Shown one piece after another: positions 1-7,784 of a stretch of 13,475 bases of DNA (within the stretch, counting starts at the first letter, position 1; each line of letters begins with the position of its first letter). Below the pieces are notes generated by a model that saw only the letters and a list, made by a program, of their open reading frames with translations, did no database searches and had not been told where the DNA came from. The translations under genes and the position numbers were made by a program. Source of the DNA: Stenotrophobium sp040387055 (lineage in GTDB: Bacteria > Pseudomonadota > Gammaproteobacteria > Nevskiales > Nevskiaceae); contig JAZKEM010000204.1 in NCBI GenBank assembly GCA_040387055.1, forward strand, positions 1-13,475, read 5' to 3'.

Positions 1-604
1 GAATCGGAATGGTCTGGATGCCGGAAGAACCCGTGCCAATCACGCCGACGCGCTTGCCAGCAAAATCAGGCGCCTTCTCTGGCCAATGTGCGGTGTGATA
101 AACCTCGCCTTTGAAGTTTTCCATTCCGGCAATGCCCGGATCTTTCGGATGAGAAAGGCAACCGGTCGCCATCACCACAAACTTCGAGCGCAGTGGTTCA
201 TGGCCTTCGACTTCAGCACCCCAGGTGCCGGTTGCTTCGTCAAAGGACAGCGAAAGCACCTTGGTGTTGAAGGAGATATCACGACGCAGATCAAAGCGAT
301 CAGCCACATGATTGGCGTAGCGAAGAATTTCAGGCTGCGATGCGTAGCGTTCAGACCAGTTCCATTCTTCCTGAAGCTCTTTGTCAAAGGAGAAGGAATA
401 TTCGACGCTCTCGACGTCGCAGTGCAGACCGGGATAGCGATTCCAATACCAAGTGCCACCAACCGAAGGGCCCTTCTCGATGACGCGGGCCTTCAGACCG
501 AGGCGGCGACATTTGTGGAGCATGTACATGCCCGACCAACCAGCACCGACGATCAGAACGTCGTAAGTGCTTTGGCCATTTGATTTGATCTGATCGCTAC
601 TCAT
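1..604 (-). CDS. Type I Baeyer-Villiger monooxygenase, N-terminal part (3' end beyond window)
   Basis: FAD- and NADPH-dependent flavoprotein that inserts one oxygen next to a ketone to give an ester or lactone; expected to be cytoplasmic. The 201 visible codons run in the open frame from the ATG at 604-602. They show the FAD-binding GxGxxG (GAGWSG, residues 20-25), the GGTWYWNRYPG block (49-59) followed by an Asp at 63 in the place conserved near the flavin, ATG at 146-148, the family fingerprint FxGxxxHxxxWP (F164, G166, H170, W174, P175), and the start of the NADPH-binding Rossmann motif GTGSSG (190-195). The fingerprint separates BVMOs from other flavin monooxygenases. The start is supported by AGGGAG at 613-618, 8 bases upstream. 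Roughly 330-350 residues should lie outside the window. The gene is divergent from the LAL regulator and faces the inverted repeats at 804-843. Resemblance is to the cyclohexanone/phenylacetone monooxygenase group; the substrate cannot be told from this part. Confidence 0.93.
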   Translation of the reverse strand, partial: MSSDQIKSNGQSTYDVLIVGAGWSGMYMLHKCRRLGLKARVIEKGPSVGGTWYWNRYPGLHCDVESVEYSFSFDKELQEEWNWSERYASQPEILRYANHVADRFDLRRDISFNTKVLSLSFDEATGTWGAEVEGHEPLRSKFVVMATGCLSHPKDPGIAGMENFKGEVYHTAHWPEKAPDFAGKRVGVIGTGSSGIQTIPI

Positions 605-796
605 CGTGATGACTCCCTATATCCATGTGCAGCATGCGCCGCGCTTTGGGGACAATTAAACGAGAGGAATAGATCTAGAGCGCGCTCCTGCCATGCGCTC
701 AATGCAGTATTCCGGATGCTATCCAGCACTACTGCAGCATTCGTTCTAAATTCGCCAGCAGCCTACTTTGAGCCGCTGGGCCTCTCTCTCATGGCC

Positions 797-802
797 ATAC
801 TA
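797..802 (-). promoter_or_regulatory. Candidate -10 for the BVMO gene
   Basis: On the minus strand this reads TAGTAT, 4 of 6 to the sigma-70 -10 consensus. Its near end is 32 bp from the centre of the 825-843 repeat, almost mirroring the plus-strand TATGAT on the other side. It would give a leader of roughly 185 bases before the BVMO start, which is long; the TTTAAT nearer the gene is an alternative. Confidence 0.25.
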
Positions 803-803
803 T

Positions 804-814
804 GAACCGGGTTC
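804..814. repeat. Short inverted repeat GAACC-G-GGTTC
   Basis: A perfect 5-1-5 inverted repeat lying 10 bp from the larger 825-843 repeat and immediately beside a minus-strand -10-like hexamer (802-797). It may be a second or accessory regulator site for the BVMO side. Short palindromes occur by chance, so this is tentative. Confidence 0.3.
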
Positions 815-824
815 GGGGCGTCGT

Positions 825-843
825 ACTACCCGAAACGGGTAGT
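825..843. promoter_or_regulatory. Candidate operator: inverted repeat ACTACCCG-AAA-CGGGTAGT
   Basis: A perfect inverted repeat with 8-bp arms and a 3-bp spacer in the divergent promoter region. Each arm contains TACCCG, close to the TACYYMT heptamer bound by NarL-type helix-turn-helix domains, the fold found at the C-terminus of the adjacent LAL regulator. Its centre (834) lies about 43 bp before the start site predicted from the TATGAT at 865-870, the usual position for an activator overlapping the -35 region. Paired copies are not seen elsewhere in the window; single CTACCCG words occur at 7077-7083 and 13064-13070 inside coding sequence. Assignment to the LAL protein is an inference. Confidence 0.55.
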
Positions 844-864
844 TTCGAGGTGGGGCTGCAGACC

Positions 865-870
865 TATGAT
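865..870 (+). promoter_or_regulatory. Candidate -10 for the LAL regulator gene
   Basis: TATGAT matches the sigma-70 -10 consensus at 5 of 6 positions. No good -35 lies 16-18 bp upstream; the inverted repeat at 825-843 takes that place, so the promoter looks activator-dependent. It predicts transcription starting near 877, giving a leader of about 48 bases to the ATG at 925. Confidence 0.4.
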
Positions 871-924
871 CCGGGCCACACAAGCGCTTTTACGCACGCT
901 TTACTCCTATAGAAGCCCTGCCCA

Positions 925-3639
925 ATGCCACATAGCGAAGACAGAAGCTATCGCCAGCATGTGACCGAACCCGGTCAGCGCATGCTGCGCCAGGACATCC
1001 TGAAGCGAGTTATGGCCGACGTGGCCCCCAACGTGGTCATCCTTCAGGCTCCGGCCGGGCACGGAAAATCAACGGTGATGCGGCAGTTGCGTGGGGCCTG
1101 CGAAACACGAGGACTGCAATGCGCCTGGCTGACGCTGGACGAGTCCGATAACGATAGCCGCCGCCACTCCAAACATTTGCGCCTGATGCTCGACAAGCTC
1201 ATCCCACGCTTGAGCGTTAAGGCCGCACGTGAACTGGACTACTCAGAATCAGGCAACCAGTTTGAGCAGCGTGCCGACTGGTTGATTGATCGCATGACTA
1301 ACAGCGGCGCAGATATGGCGCTGTTCATTGATGACTTTGAATCAATTACCAACCAATCGGTGCTGTCGTTCTGGCGTGATTTTCTGTATCGGTGCCCAGA
1401 GAACGTGCGCGTCTTCGTTGCGACACGCAATGCAGTTCAAGCTGGCGTAGCCAGACTATTAGTCGCCAATCGCGTGCTGCTCGTATTGTCAGATGATCTG
1501 CGCTTCTCGCAAGCAGAGGTTCGAACCTTCTTCTCATCTGCGCTGGAGTTATCAATCAGCCAAGACGATGTTGATCAGGTTCACCGCCGCACCGAGGGTT
1601 GGCCCGCAGCCGTACAACTATTCAGGCTCGGCTTATCAAAGTTGTCGGCACAATCGACATTGCAGCGTCTGGACAACTACCGCCCACGTGAACTCGCCGA
1701 ATATCTGACCGAGTGCGTACTAGCTGATCAATCGATAGACGTCAGATCATTCCTGCTCAGAACCTGCATTCTGAATCGACTCAACGCACAGATATGCAAT
1801 GAACTGAGTGGCCGCTCTGATGCGCAAAGTGTGCTGATCGATTTAGAACGTTCTGGCCTTTTTATCAGAGCGATGGACCTCACCCAGTCCTGGTTCAGCT
1901 ATCACTCACTTTTTGCTTCCTACCTAAGAGAACAGCTGCTCTCCAGTGAGGCTGATACTTATCGCCTGCTGCACGCTCAAGCAGCGCGCTGGTTTTTCAC
2001 TCATCGTCATTTTCAAGACGCTTTGCATCATGCCGTTGCGGCAAACGATTTATCGCTGGCTGCCGATATTCTTGAGTTATGGTCAGCGGATCTCGTAGCA
2101 GATGGTGAAATGTCCATTGCCGAGCGCTGGTTTGATTGCATCCCGCTTTCTGAAATCAAAAAGCGACCCGCGCTGCGCTATCGAATTGCTTGGGCACTGA
2201 TCTTCCTAGGCCGCCGCAGTAAACTTGCGCAGCTTCTCGGCTCTTCCGAATCACAAGCTGAATATCCAAACGATTCGCTTGCCATGCACGCCATGGCATC
2301 GATCTGCGCTGACGATATGTCAGGTGCGTTTAAACAGATCGTTGGAGTCGTGAATAGAAGTGGGGACCTTGATCGATTCGAAGCTTTTGCCCTGGCAGCC
2401 GCTGCAAATCTCGATGCGTTTCGCAATCTTGTAATTGGCGATCTGGACGAATCACAAAACCGCATCGCCGCAGCGCAAATCTACAATCATCAAGGCTCCG
2501 CCATCTTCAGCGGCGGCTATACCTGCTGTTTAGAAGGTGTAAGCCACATCATCAAGGGTCACCTCAAATCGGCTCTTACGGTTCTACGCAACGGGCTTGC
2601 GGATCAGCGTCAGGTTCTCGACTCAGCTTTTGGCTCTGCCCCACTCGCTTCCTGTTATATCTGGGCACTCTACGAAGCCAATGAGTTCGATGTTGCACTG
2701 GCCGTGTTTGATGAATATCACGACATGGTTCTTGAATCAGCCATTCCTGATTTCTTTGCAATCAGCATGATCTGCGTGTCGCGCATTCATGCTGCCTGCG
2801 GTAGACGTGAGGAGAGTCTGGCAATTCTTGCCAATGCCGAAGCCATCGCAAATCGAAACTCATGGCCTCGCGTTGTGCAGCTGTTTAAGGGCGAACGCTT
2901 ACGCGCCAATTTAACCAGCAATAATCTACACAATATTCCAAGCCAGCTGTCCAGCCTGCGCCAAGCCACATCAACCATTCCTGCCGATTGGCTACCAGTG
3001 TCAGAGTTATTGGAAAGCCGAAAAATTAGCGCGGTGCGTGCCGCTATTTACAAAGAGCAGTTTGATGAGGCCAGCTCTGAACTTGCAGCACTACAAGCAG
3101 ATAGACCCGGTTATCTGTACTACTCGATTCGGCTGAGCATTCTTCAAGCGATTGTGCTGAAGAAAAGAGGCCTAGGCCTCGCAAGCCTCCGTCACCTCTC
3201 CAACGCGCTGCGTTCTGCCGAGGCAGACGGCTACATCCGCTTGATACTCGATGAGGGCGAAGCGGTGGTTGATCTATTGAAAGATCTGGTCGCTTCCACA
3301 GAAGGCGCCGAGCCAACACCTGTTCTCGCGTTTGCACGGAAGCTAATCTCGATTGCACGCGCTTCCAGCGATTCACAAATATTGCCGCCAGAGATTGCAC
3401 TGATCGACATCGATCAGTTCTCCGATAAGGAGCAAGAGATTTTGGGTTACCTCAGCGCCAGACTTTCAAATCAGGAGATGGCTCAACGGTCCTGTGTCTC
3501 AACCAACACCGTGAAGTATCACCTGAAGAACATATACAGAAAGCTCGATGTGGCACGTCGCATTGATGCCTACAATCTATTACCCCGCCTGCGCTCGAAT
3601 TCGAACGCTAGTAAGCCCGAGTCGCAGTTGTTGAACTAG
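925..3639 (+). CDS. MalT-type (LAL) ATP-binding LuxR-family transcriptional regulator
   Basis: A 904-residue regulator of the large ATP-binding LuxR (LAL/STAND) class, in which an inducer and ATP drive assembly of an activator; cytoplasmic and DNA-binding. In order: an NTPase domain with Walker A APAGHGKST (residues 42-50) and Walker B LFIDD (133-137), a winged-helix stretch to about residue 350, a long helical region of TPR-like repeats (about 350-800), and a C-terminal LuxR helix-turn-helix (832-884) with the conserved Glu after FSDK, the SNQEMA helix and TVKYHLKNIYRKL recognition segment. Length is typical of the class. The chosen ATG has only a weak AGAAG (911-915) upstream, but the order 'R-x-x-x-L... 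VILQAPAGHGKST' starts at the usual distance from it. The gene is divergent from the BVMO and followed closely by the acyl-CoA synthetase, so it probably activates one or both. The inducer is unknown. Confidence 0.92.
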   Translation: MPHSEDRSYRQHVTEPGQRMLRQDILKRVMADVAPNVVILQAPAGHGKSTVMRQLRGACETRGLQCAWLTLDESDNDSRRHSKHLRLMLDKLIPRLSVKAARELDYSESGNQFEQRADWLIDRMTNSGADMALFIDDFESITNQSVLSFWRDFLYRCPENVRVFVATRNAVQAGVARLLVANRVLLVLSDDLRFSQAEVRTFFSSALELSISQDDVDQVHRRTEGWPAAVQLFRLGLSKLSAQSTLQRLDNYRPRELAEYLTECVLADQSIDVRSFLLRTCILNRLNAQICNELSGRSDAQSVLIDLERSGLFIRAMDLTQSWFSYHSLFASYLREQLLSSEADTYRLLHAQAARWFFTHRHFQDALHHAVAANDLSLAADILELWSADLVADGEMSIAERWFDCIPLSEIKKRPALRYRIAWALIFLGRRSKLAQLLGSSESQAEYPNDSLAMHAMASICADDMSGAFKQIVGVVNRSGDLDRFEAFALAAAANLDAFRNLVIGDLDESQNRIAAAQIYNHQGSAIFSGGYTCCLEGVSHIIKGHLKSALTVLRNGLADQRQVLDSAFGSAPLASCYIWALYEANEFDVALAVFDEYHDMVLESAIPDFFAISMICVSRIHAACGRREESLAILANAEAIANRNSWPRVVQLFKGERLRANLTSNNLHNIPSQLSSLRQATSTIPADWLPVSELLESRKISAVRAAIYKEQFDEASSELAALQADRPGYLYYSIRLSILQAIVLKKRGLGLASLRHLSNALRSAEADGYIRLILDEGEAVVDLLKDLVASTEGAEPTPVLAFARKLISIARASSDSQILPPEIALIDIDQFSDKEQEILGYLSARLSNQEMAQRSCVSTNTVKYHLKNIYRKLDVARRIDAYNLLPRLRSNSNASKPESQLLN

Positions 3640-3702
3640 ATTTTGAAGTTTTACCGATGCGTGGCCAAGCCATGACACGAAAATAATGATTAGGAGAACG
3701 CA

Positions 3703-5313
3703 ATGACTGCCAGTGAAAAGGACCTCAATAATTTGATCGCAAGCGCGCGACGCAATCGACTCGCCGACCTTCTCTGGCGCAGTGCCGCCAGAACACCTAA
3801 CAAAACTGCGCTGATCTACAAAGGTCTTCGACACAGCTTTTCCGAACTCGACACAGTTGTAAACCGAGTCGCCAACGCTTTCGCTGAACGCGGCATCTCG
3901 CGTGGTGATCACGTTGCAATGGTCTCTCATAACAATCACGCCTTCGTCGTCACCCGCTTTGCACTGGCACGCCTTGGCGCCGTGATGGTGCCGATCAATT
4001 TCATGCTGAACGCTTCTGAGATCGCCTTCATTCTCGACAATGCTGAAGCCAAAGCAGTCGTTGTCGAAGATGCTCTGGTTGCGACAGTTGATGTTGCCAT
4101 TACCGAAGCGAAGATGACGATGCGCTTGAAGTGCGTTATCGAAGAGACTGGGGCGGCCGTACCGAAAGACTGGGAGCCGATATCGGCCTTGATGAAGCAC
4201 GACGACATCAGTGCACCAGATGTCGCCATCGGCGACGATGAGCCTGTCCAACTGCTGTACACAAGCGGAACTGAATCTCGCCCCAAGGGCGCTTTGCTTT
4301 CAGCTCGCTCGCTGTATTCGCACTACGCAAGCTGTATCGCCGACGGCGAGATGAGCGCGAGCGATATTGAGGTCCATTCCCTGCCCCTCTATCACTGCGC
4401 TCAGCTCGATTGCTTCCTGACGCCCGATCTCTATATCGGCGCGACCAGCATCATTCTGTCCGCGCCTGATGCGGCAGTGCTGCTCAAAACGATTGAAGAA
4501 GAAGGCGTCACCAAGCTGTTCTGTCCACCGACGATCTGGATCGCGCTGTTGCGCCATCCCGACTTCAGCCGTCGAAATCTCTCCTCACTGAAGAAAGGTT
4601 ACTACGGCGCTTCCATCATGCCGATGGAAATTATCAAAGAGATTCACGTAAAAATTCCCGGTATCCGTCTGTTCAATTTCTACGGCCAGACTGAGATGTC
4701 GCCGGTGGCGACGATCCTGAGTCCAGAAGATCAGATGCGAAAGCTGGGCTCTGCAGGTCGAGCCGCACTGAATGTTGAAACGCGTGTGGTGGATGACAAC
4801 GATGTACCGGTTGCTGTTGGCGTGATTGGCGAGATCGTCCATCGCAGCCCGCATGCAACGCTGGGTTATTGGAAAAATCCTGAGAAGACTGCAGAAGCCT
4901 TCCGCAATGGCTGGTTCCATAGCGGTGATCTTGGCGTGTTTGATGAAGAAGGATATCTAACCGTCGTCGATCGTAAGAAAGACATGATCAAGACCGGCGG
5001 CGAGAATGTTGCCAGCCGTGAAGTTGAAGAAGTGATCTTCCAACATGCTGCGGTAGCCGAGGTCGCAGTGTTCGGCGTCCCTCACCCGCGTTGGATTGAA
5101 GCCGTTATGGCAGTCGTAGTTTTACGTTCTGGCGCAGAGGCATCGGTCGATGCACTGATGGCGCATTGCCGCGAACGTCTCGCTGGCTATAAAGCGCCTA
5201 AGCACATCGCAATCATCAATCAACTGCCGAAGAATGCCAGCGGCAAGATTCTCAAGCGAGAATTGCGAGATCGTTACGCAAAGATCAATGAGGAAAGGTC
5301 GACGAGCGCTTAA
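3703..5313 (+). CDS. AMP-forming acyl-CoA synthetase (fatty-acid CoA ligase family)
   Basis: A 536-residue ANL-superfamily enzyme that activates a carboxylic acid with ATP to an acyl-adenylate and then forms the CoA thioester. All core motifs are in order: P-loop YTSGTESRPKG (186-196), YYGAS (300-304), A5 motif YGQTE (327-331), HSGDLG (406-411), hinge motif DRKKDMIKTGGENV (423-436), and the C-terminal NASGKILKREL with the catalytic Lys at 515. The P-loop has Glu-Ser where most members have Thr-Gly. AGGAG at 3692-3696, 6 bases before the ATG, fixes the start. It lies 63 bp behind the LAL gene with no terminator between, so the two may share a transcript; a strong terminator follows. In context it could activate the acid released after Baeyer-Villiger oxidation and ester hydrolysis. 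Chain length or ring preference cannot be read from the sequence. Confidence 0.93.
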   Translation: MTASEKDLNNLIASARRNRLADLLWRSAARTPNKTALIYKGLRHSFSELDTVVNRVANAFAERGISRGDHVAMVSHNNHAFVVTRFALARLGAVMVPINFMLNASEIAFILDNAEAKAVVVEDALVATVDVAITEAKMTMRLKCVIEETGAAVPKDWEPISALMKHDDISAPDVAIGDDEPVQLLYTSGTESRPKGALLSARSLYSHYASCIADGEMSASDIEVHSLPLYHCAQLDCFLTPDLYIGATSIILSAPDAAVLLKTIEEEGVTKLFCPPTIWIALLRHPDFSRRNLSSLKKGYYGASIMPMEIIKEIHVKIPGIRLFNFYGQTEMSPVATILSPEDQMRKLGSAGRAALNVETRVVDDNDVPVAVGVIGEIVHRSPHATLGYWKNPEKTAEAFRNGWFHSGDLGVFDEEGYLTVVDRKKDMIKTGGENVASREVEEVIFQHAAVAEVAVFGVPHPRWIEAVMAVVVLRSGAEASVDALMAHCRERLAGYKAPKHIAIINQLPKNASGKILKRELRDRYAKINEERSTSA

Positions 5314-5316
5314 ACA

Positions 5317-5342
5317 ATAAAAGGGCCTTACGGCCCTTTTAT
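5317..5342. terminator. Bidirectional rho-independent terminator
   Basis: A perfect 11-bp stem (5317-5327 with 5332-5342) around a TTAC loop, GC-rich near the loop and A/T-rich at the base, giving a U-run in the transcript on either strand. It begins 4 bases after the acyl-CoA synthetase stop and ends 26 bases before the convergent TonB receptor stop, so it can end both transcripts. Confidence 0.92.
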
Positions 5343-5368
5343 ATTTGTGCAACAGATTTTCTTGAAAA

Positions 5369-7582
5369 CTAGAAACGGAAATTCAAGCTTGCAGAAACGT
5401 TGGCTGGCGCGCCGTAGCTTGAGTTGTCGTAGTTATCCAGAATGTAGTACTTGCGATCCAGCAGGTTGCTGCCATTGAGCTGCAAAGAAAGGCTTGGCGT
5501 GAACTGATAGCGTGTCATCAGGTTCACCAACAAGACTGCCTGCTGATCGACGCGTGGCGATGGCGCAGTCGCTGGGGCAGCCAGATTCGCGTAACTGCTT
5601 CCCTGCCAGTTGGCACCACCACCAATCGTCAGTCGACTCCAGTCTCCAGTAGGCGACCAAGTCGTGAACAGGCGCACCAAGTTGCGTGGGATATGAGGGT
5701 TGACGTCCTGCCCATTGGCATCCCGCAGTTTGTAGTAGGACCAGCCCAGAGAGAGATTCCATCGACGTGCAAGCTCGCCTGAGACTTCTGCTTCAAACCC
5801 ACGCGTGCGCGTTCCATCAATTGCAATTGATGCTGGCTCTGGCGGAATTGAACCAATCACGTCGACGCCAGCATCCGCCGCAACATTATTCTGGCGAGTA
5901 TCAAAGATGGTCAATGAGGTATTCAGTCGCCCATTCAAGTGCGTGCCTTTGATGCCGGCTTCGACACTGCGGCCGTCGATGGGGTCCAGATATCTACCTG
6001 AAACATCGCGTGCATACTGCGGGGTGAAAATTTCCGTATAGCTGGTAAACACGGAGAAGCCCATGCCGACATCACCGACGAGCCCGGCGTAAGGAACGAA
6101 GGGATGCGCGCCATAACTGACGCCACCAGTTGCCGAGCCTTCTGATTTCCAATTGGTGTAACGCACGCCAGCGATAAGCTTGAGCGGATCGGCAAGCGAG
6201 AGGCGCACGGCTGTGTAGACGCTGCGCTGGGTCGTCACGGCATCGTTGTAAGTAATGTCGACCGTGTTGTACAGCGGCTCGGGATAAGAACCATCCCAGT
6301 TGTAGAAATTGCCTGGAGTCGCCATGCCTCCAACTTCATTGTCCATATTGCGACCGTCCTGCGTTAACCGCGATGCCGATATGCCTGCGACCAATTCATG
6401 CTTGCGTCCAAATAAATTGAATGGGCCACTGGCATAGACGTCCAGTACATTGAGACGATCCGTCTCATGTCCGAAATATGAGGCAGAGATTTCGTCAAGA
6501 AATCCGTTTCCGTCATTGTCAGCACCTATCTCAAGTCCTAGTCCAGTCACGCGATCAGGGAATCCACCGAAATACAGAAGCTTGTAGTCACCCTCTTTCC
6601 AGCGATGAGTGATTGTTGAACGCAACGCCCAGCCATTGTCGAAATCGTGTTTGAGTTCAGCGAAGACGCTTTGGGTTTGTCGATTCCAATACGTCCAGTC
6701 AGCAGCTGTGGTGACAGAACGCGCCCAATCGGTACGCGTGCCATCACTGAAGAACATCGGGAAAGAGCCCCAGGTGTTTCCTTTGGCGCGTGTTTCCTGA
6801 AAGTCGTAACCCACGGACAGCAAGGTTTTGGGCGTGAGGTCAGCATCAATAATCGCGTAGAACACCGGCTTGTGACGGCTATACAAATCTTGATAGGACT
6901 CGTTGTACTGGAAGGCACCCACAACGCGTCCACGCACGCTACCGTTTTTCGTAAGCGGCAGCGACAGATCCACGTCAGCGCGGTAGTCATTCCAGGAACC
7001 CGCACTGAGGCCAGCCTCGCCTTCAAAGCTTTTGCTTTCGGCATGCTTGCGTACGAGATTGACCGACGCTGACGGACTACCCGCGCCTGTCATCAAACCT
7101 GTAGCACCGCGCACGATCTCGATGCGCTCGTACAAGGCGGTGTCGAGGGTATCGTCGATGGAACTTGTGTCTGCAGATGCCGATGTCTGCACACCGTCAT
7201 ACATGAGGTTATCGATGATGAAACCGCGCGAGGTGAACGACACGCGCTCGGTGTCCCATGAATAGGAATAGACGCCGGTGGTGTTGTCGAGCACATCTCG
7301 CAGCGAATCCATGTGCTGGTCTTCCATGCGCTCGCGCGTGATGACCGTGACCGATTGCGGCGTCTCGCGCAGGCTCATCGGCAGCTTGGTCGATGCGGCA
7401 CTGTCTTTAACGGTGTAGCTGGTTTCTGACGTGCCAGTCACCGTGACAGTCGGCAATTGCTGAGCACCGCCCTCGCCCGTCACCGCTGCATTTGGAGTGA
7501 TTACATCATTGCTATCCTGCGCAATGACCGGAGGCATATAAACGAACGCTGAAAGCGTCACGGCCAACAGAAGCTTCTTCAT
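5369..7582 (-). CDS. TonB-dependent siderophore-type outer-membrane receptor
   Basis: A 737-residue outer-membrane beta-barrel transporter energised by TonB. It has a signal peptide (basic MKK start, hydrophobic core, likely cleavage after VIA at 19-21), a TonB-box-like LPTVTVTG (43-50), a plug domain (about 68-180) with the siderophore-receptor signatures ETPQSVTVITRERM, TSRGF and IEIVRGATGLMTGAGSPSAS, then a barrel ending in a C-terminal Phe (FRF). The short stretch before the TonB box leaves no room for a signalling (STN) domain, so it is a simple transporter of the FhuE/FpvA-like group rather than a transducer. The ATG at 7582 is the only start that yields the signal peptide; the upstream ribosome site (GGAT) is weak. 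Its transcript is probably separate from lacI, since a candidate promoter and Fur-like site lie between them. The ligand is likely a ferric siderophore, though members of this family can carry other substrates. Confidence 0.92.
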   Translation of the reverse strand: MKKLLLAVTLSAFVYMPPVIAQDSNDVITPNAAVTGEGGAQQLPTVTVTGTSETSYTVKDSAASTKLPMSLRETPQSVTVITRERMEDQHMDSLRDVLDNTTGVYSYSWDTERVSFTSRGFIIDNLMYDGVQTSASADTSSIDDTLDTALYERIEIVRGATGLMTGAGSPSASVNLVRKHAESKSFEGEAGLSAGSWNDYRADVDLSLPLTKNGSVRGRVVGAFQYNESYQDLYSRHKPVFYAIIDADLTPKTLLSVGYDFQETRAKGNTWGSFPMFFSDGTRTDWARSVTTAADWTYWNRQTQSVFAELKHDFDNGWALRSTITHRWKEGDYKLLYFGGFPDRVTGLGLEIGADNDGNGFLDEISASYFGHETDRLNVLDVYASGPFNLFGRKHELVAGISASRLTQDGRNMDNEVGGMATPGNFYNWDGSYPEPLYNTVDITYNDAVTTQRSVYTAVRLSLADPLKLIAGVRYTNWKSEGSATGGVSYGAHPFVPYAGLVGDVGMGFSVFTSYTEIFTPQYARDVSGRYLDPIDGRSVEAGIKGTHLNGRLNTSLTIFDTRQNNVAADAGVDVIGSIPPEPASIAIDGTRTRGFEAEVSGELARRWNLSLGWSYYKLRDANGQDVNPHIPRNLVRLFTTWSPTGDWSRLTIGGGANWQGSSYANLAAPATAPSPRVDQQAVLLVNLMTRYQFTPSLSLQLNGSNLLDRKYYILDNYDNSSYGAPANVSASLNFRF

Positions 7583-7645
7583 GGAGATCCATCTTCATAA
7601 AAAGTGATGGTGCTCTGGCTATCTGGCTGGCAACCGGTTTAGCGT

Positions 7646-7663
7646 GCCCTCGCAAGCGAGGGC
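7646..7663. repeat. Perfect hairpin in the leader of the TonB receptor gene
   Basis: Arms GCCCTCGC and GCGAGGGC with two bases between them; as RNA this gives at least a 7-bp GC-rich stem with a four-base loop. It lies 63 bases upstream of the receptor start, inside the predicted leader. No U-run follows on either strand, so it is not a typical terminator. It could be an operator or a leader RNA structure. Confidence 0.5.
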
Positions 7664-7708
7664 CGCTGTAAATTCTTGTCTTGCGGCGATGGCAATCGTC
7701 GACCCAGA

Positions 7709-7723
7709 TAAGAATTGTTCTCA
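7709..7723. promoter_or_regulatory. Fur-box-like site upstream of the TonB receptor gene
   Basis: TAAGAATTGTTCTCA matches the 7-1-7 Fur consensus (TGATAAT-N-ATTATCA) at about 10 of 14 positions and is itself nearly symmetric. It sits just downstream of the candidate -10 (7729-7724), where a repressor would block RNA polymerase. Iron control would suit the siderophore-type receptor. The match is moderate. Confidence 0.4.
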
Positions 7724-7753
7724 AGTATATAAAGTACCTCGAGATGCGCGCAA
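7724..7753 (-). promoter_or_regulatory. Candidate sigma-70 promoter for the TonB receptor gene
   Basis: On the minus strand a -10 TATACT (7729-7724, 5 of 6) lies 18 bp after a weak -35 TTGCGC (7753-7748). It lies between the lacI stop and the receptor start and predicts a leader of roughly 130 bases that includes the Fur-like site and the 7646-7663 hairpin. Confidence 0.4.
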
Positions 7754-7784
7754 GCGTTATGCCGCGAACATCTAAGACGCACGC

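Larger units (their letters stand above)
605..924. promoter_or_regulatory. Divergent intergenic region between BVMO and LAL regulator
   Basis: About 320 bases without a gene, separating two divergent coding regions, so it must hold both promoters. It contains the inverted repeats at 804-814 and 825-843 (listed separately), a 10-bp palindrome GAGCGCGCTC at 678-687, and a loose inverted repeat TGCAGTA (703-709) / TACTGCA (730-736). Closer to the BVMO gene a minus-strand TTTAAT (660-655) could serve as a -10, but no good -35 accompanies it. Clear sigma-70 -35 boxes are missing next to the best -10 candidates, which fits activator-dependent promoters. Confidence 0.7.

Noticed and set aside
86..583. 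Plus-strand open frame of 165 codons over the BVMO region
   Set aside because: The opposite strand carries unmistakable BVMO motifs in an uninterrupted frame with a good ribosome site; this frame is its shadow and has no recognisable domain.
678..693. Minus-strand TGGCAG-N4-CGCGCT resembling a sigma-54 promoter
   Set aside because: The TGGC element is present but the required GC at the -12 position sits in a poor context without TTGC, and no sigma-54 activator gene is nearby.
703..736. Inverted repeat TGCAGTA / TACTGCA with a 20-base spacer
   Set aside because: Arms are only 7 bp and the spacer is long; it is mentioned in the intergenic description but not called as a site.
3580..4251. Minus-strand open frame of 223 codons
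   Set aside because: It overlaps the end of the LAL gene and the start of the acyl-CoA synthetase, both well supported, and shows no domain of its own.
7077..7083. CTACCCG word matching the candidate LAL operator arm (also at 13064-13070)
   Set aside because: Both are single copies inside coding sequence without the inverted partner.
7692..7698. GCAATCG half-site of the LacI-type operator upstream of the siderophore-type receptor
   Set aside because: Only one half matches; the other half is unlike the operator, and a 7-base match is expected by chance at this scale.
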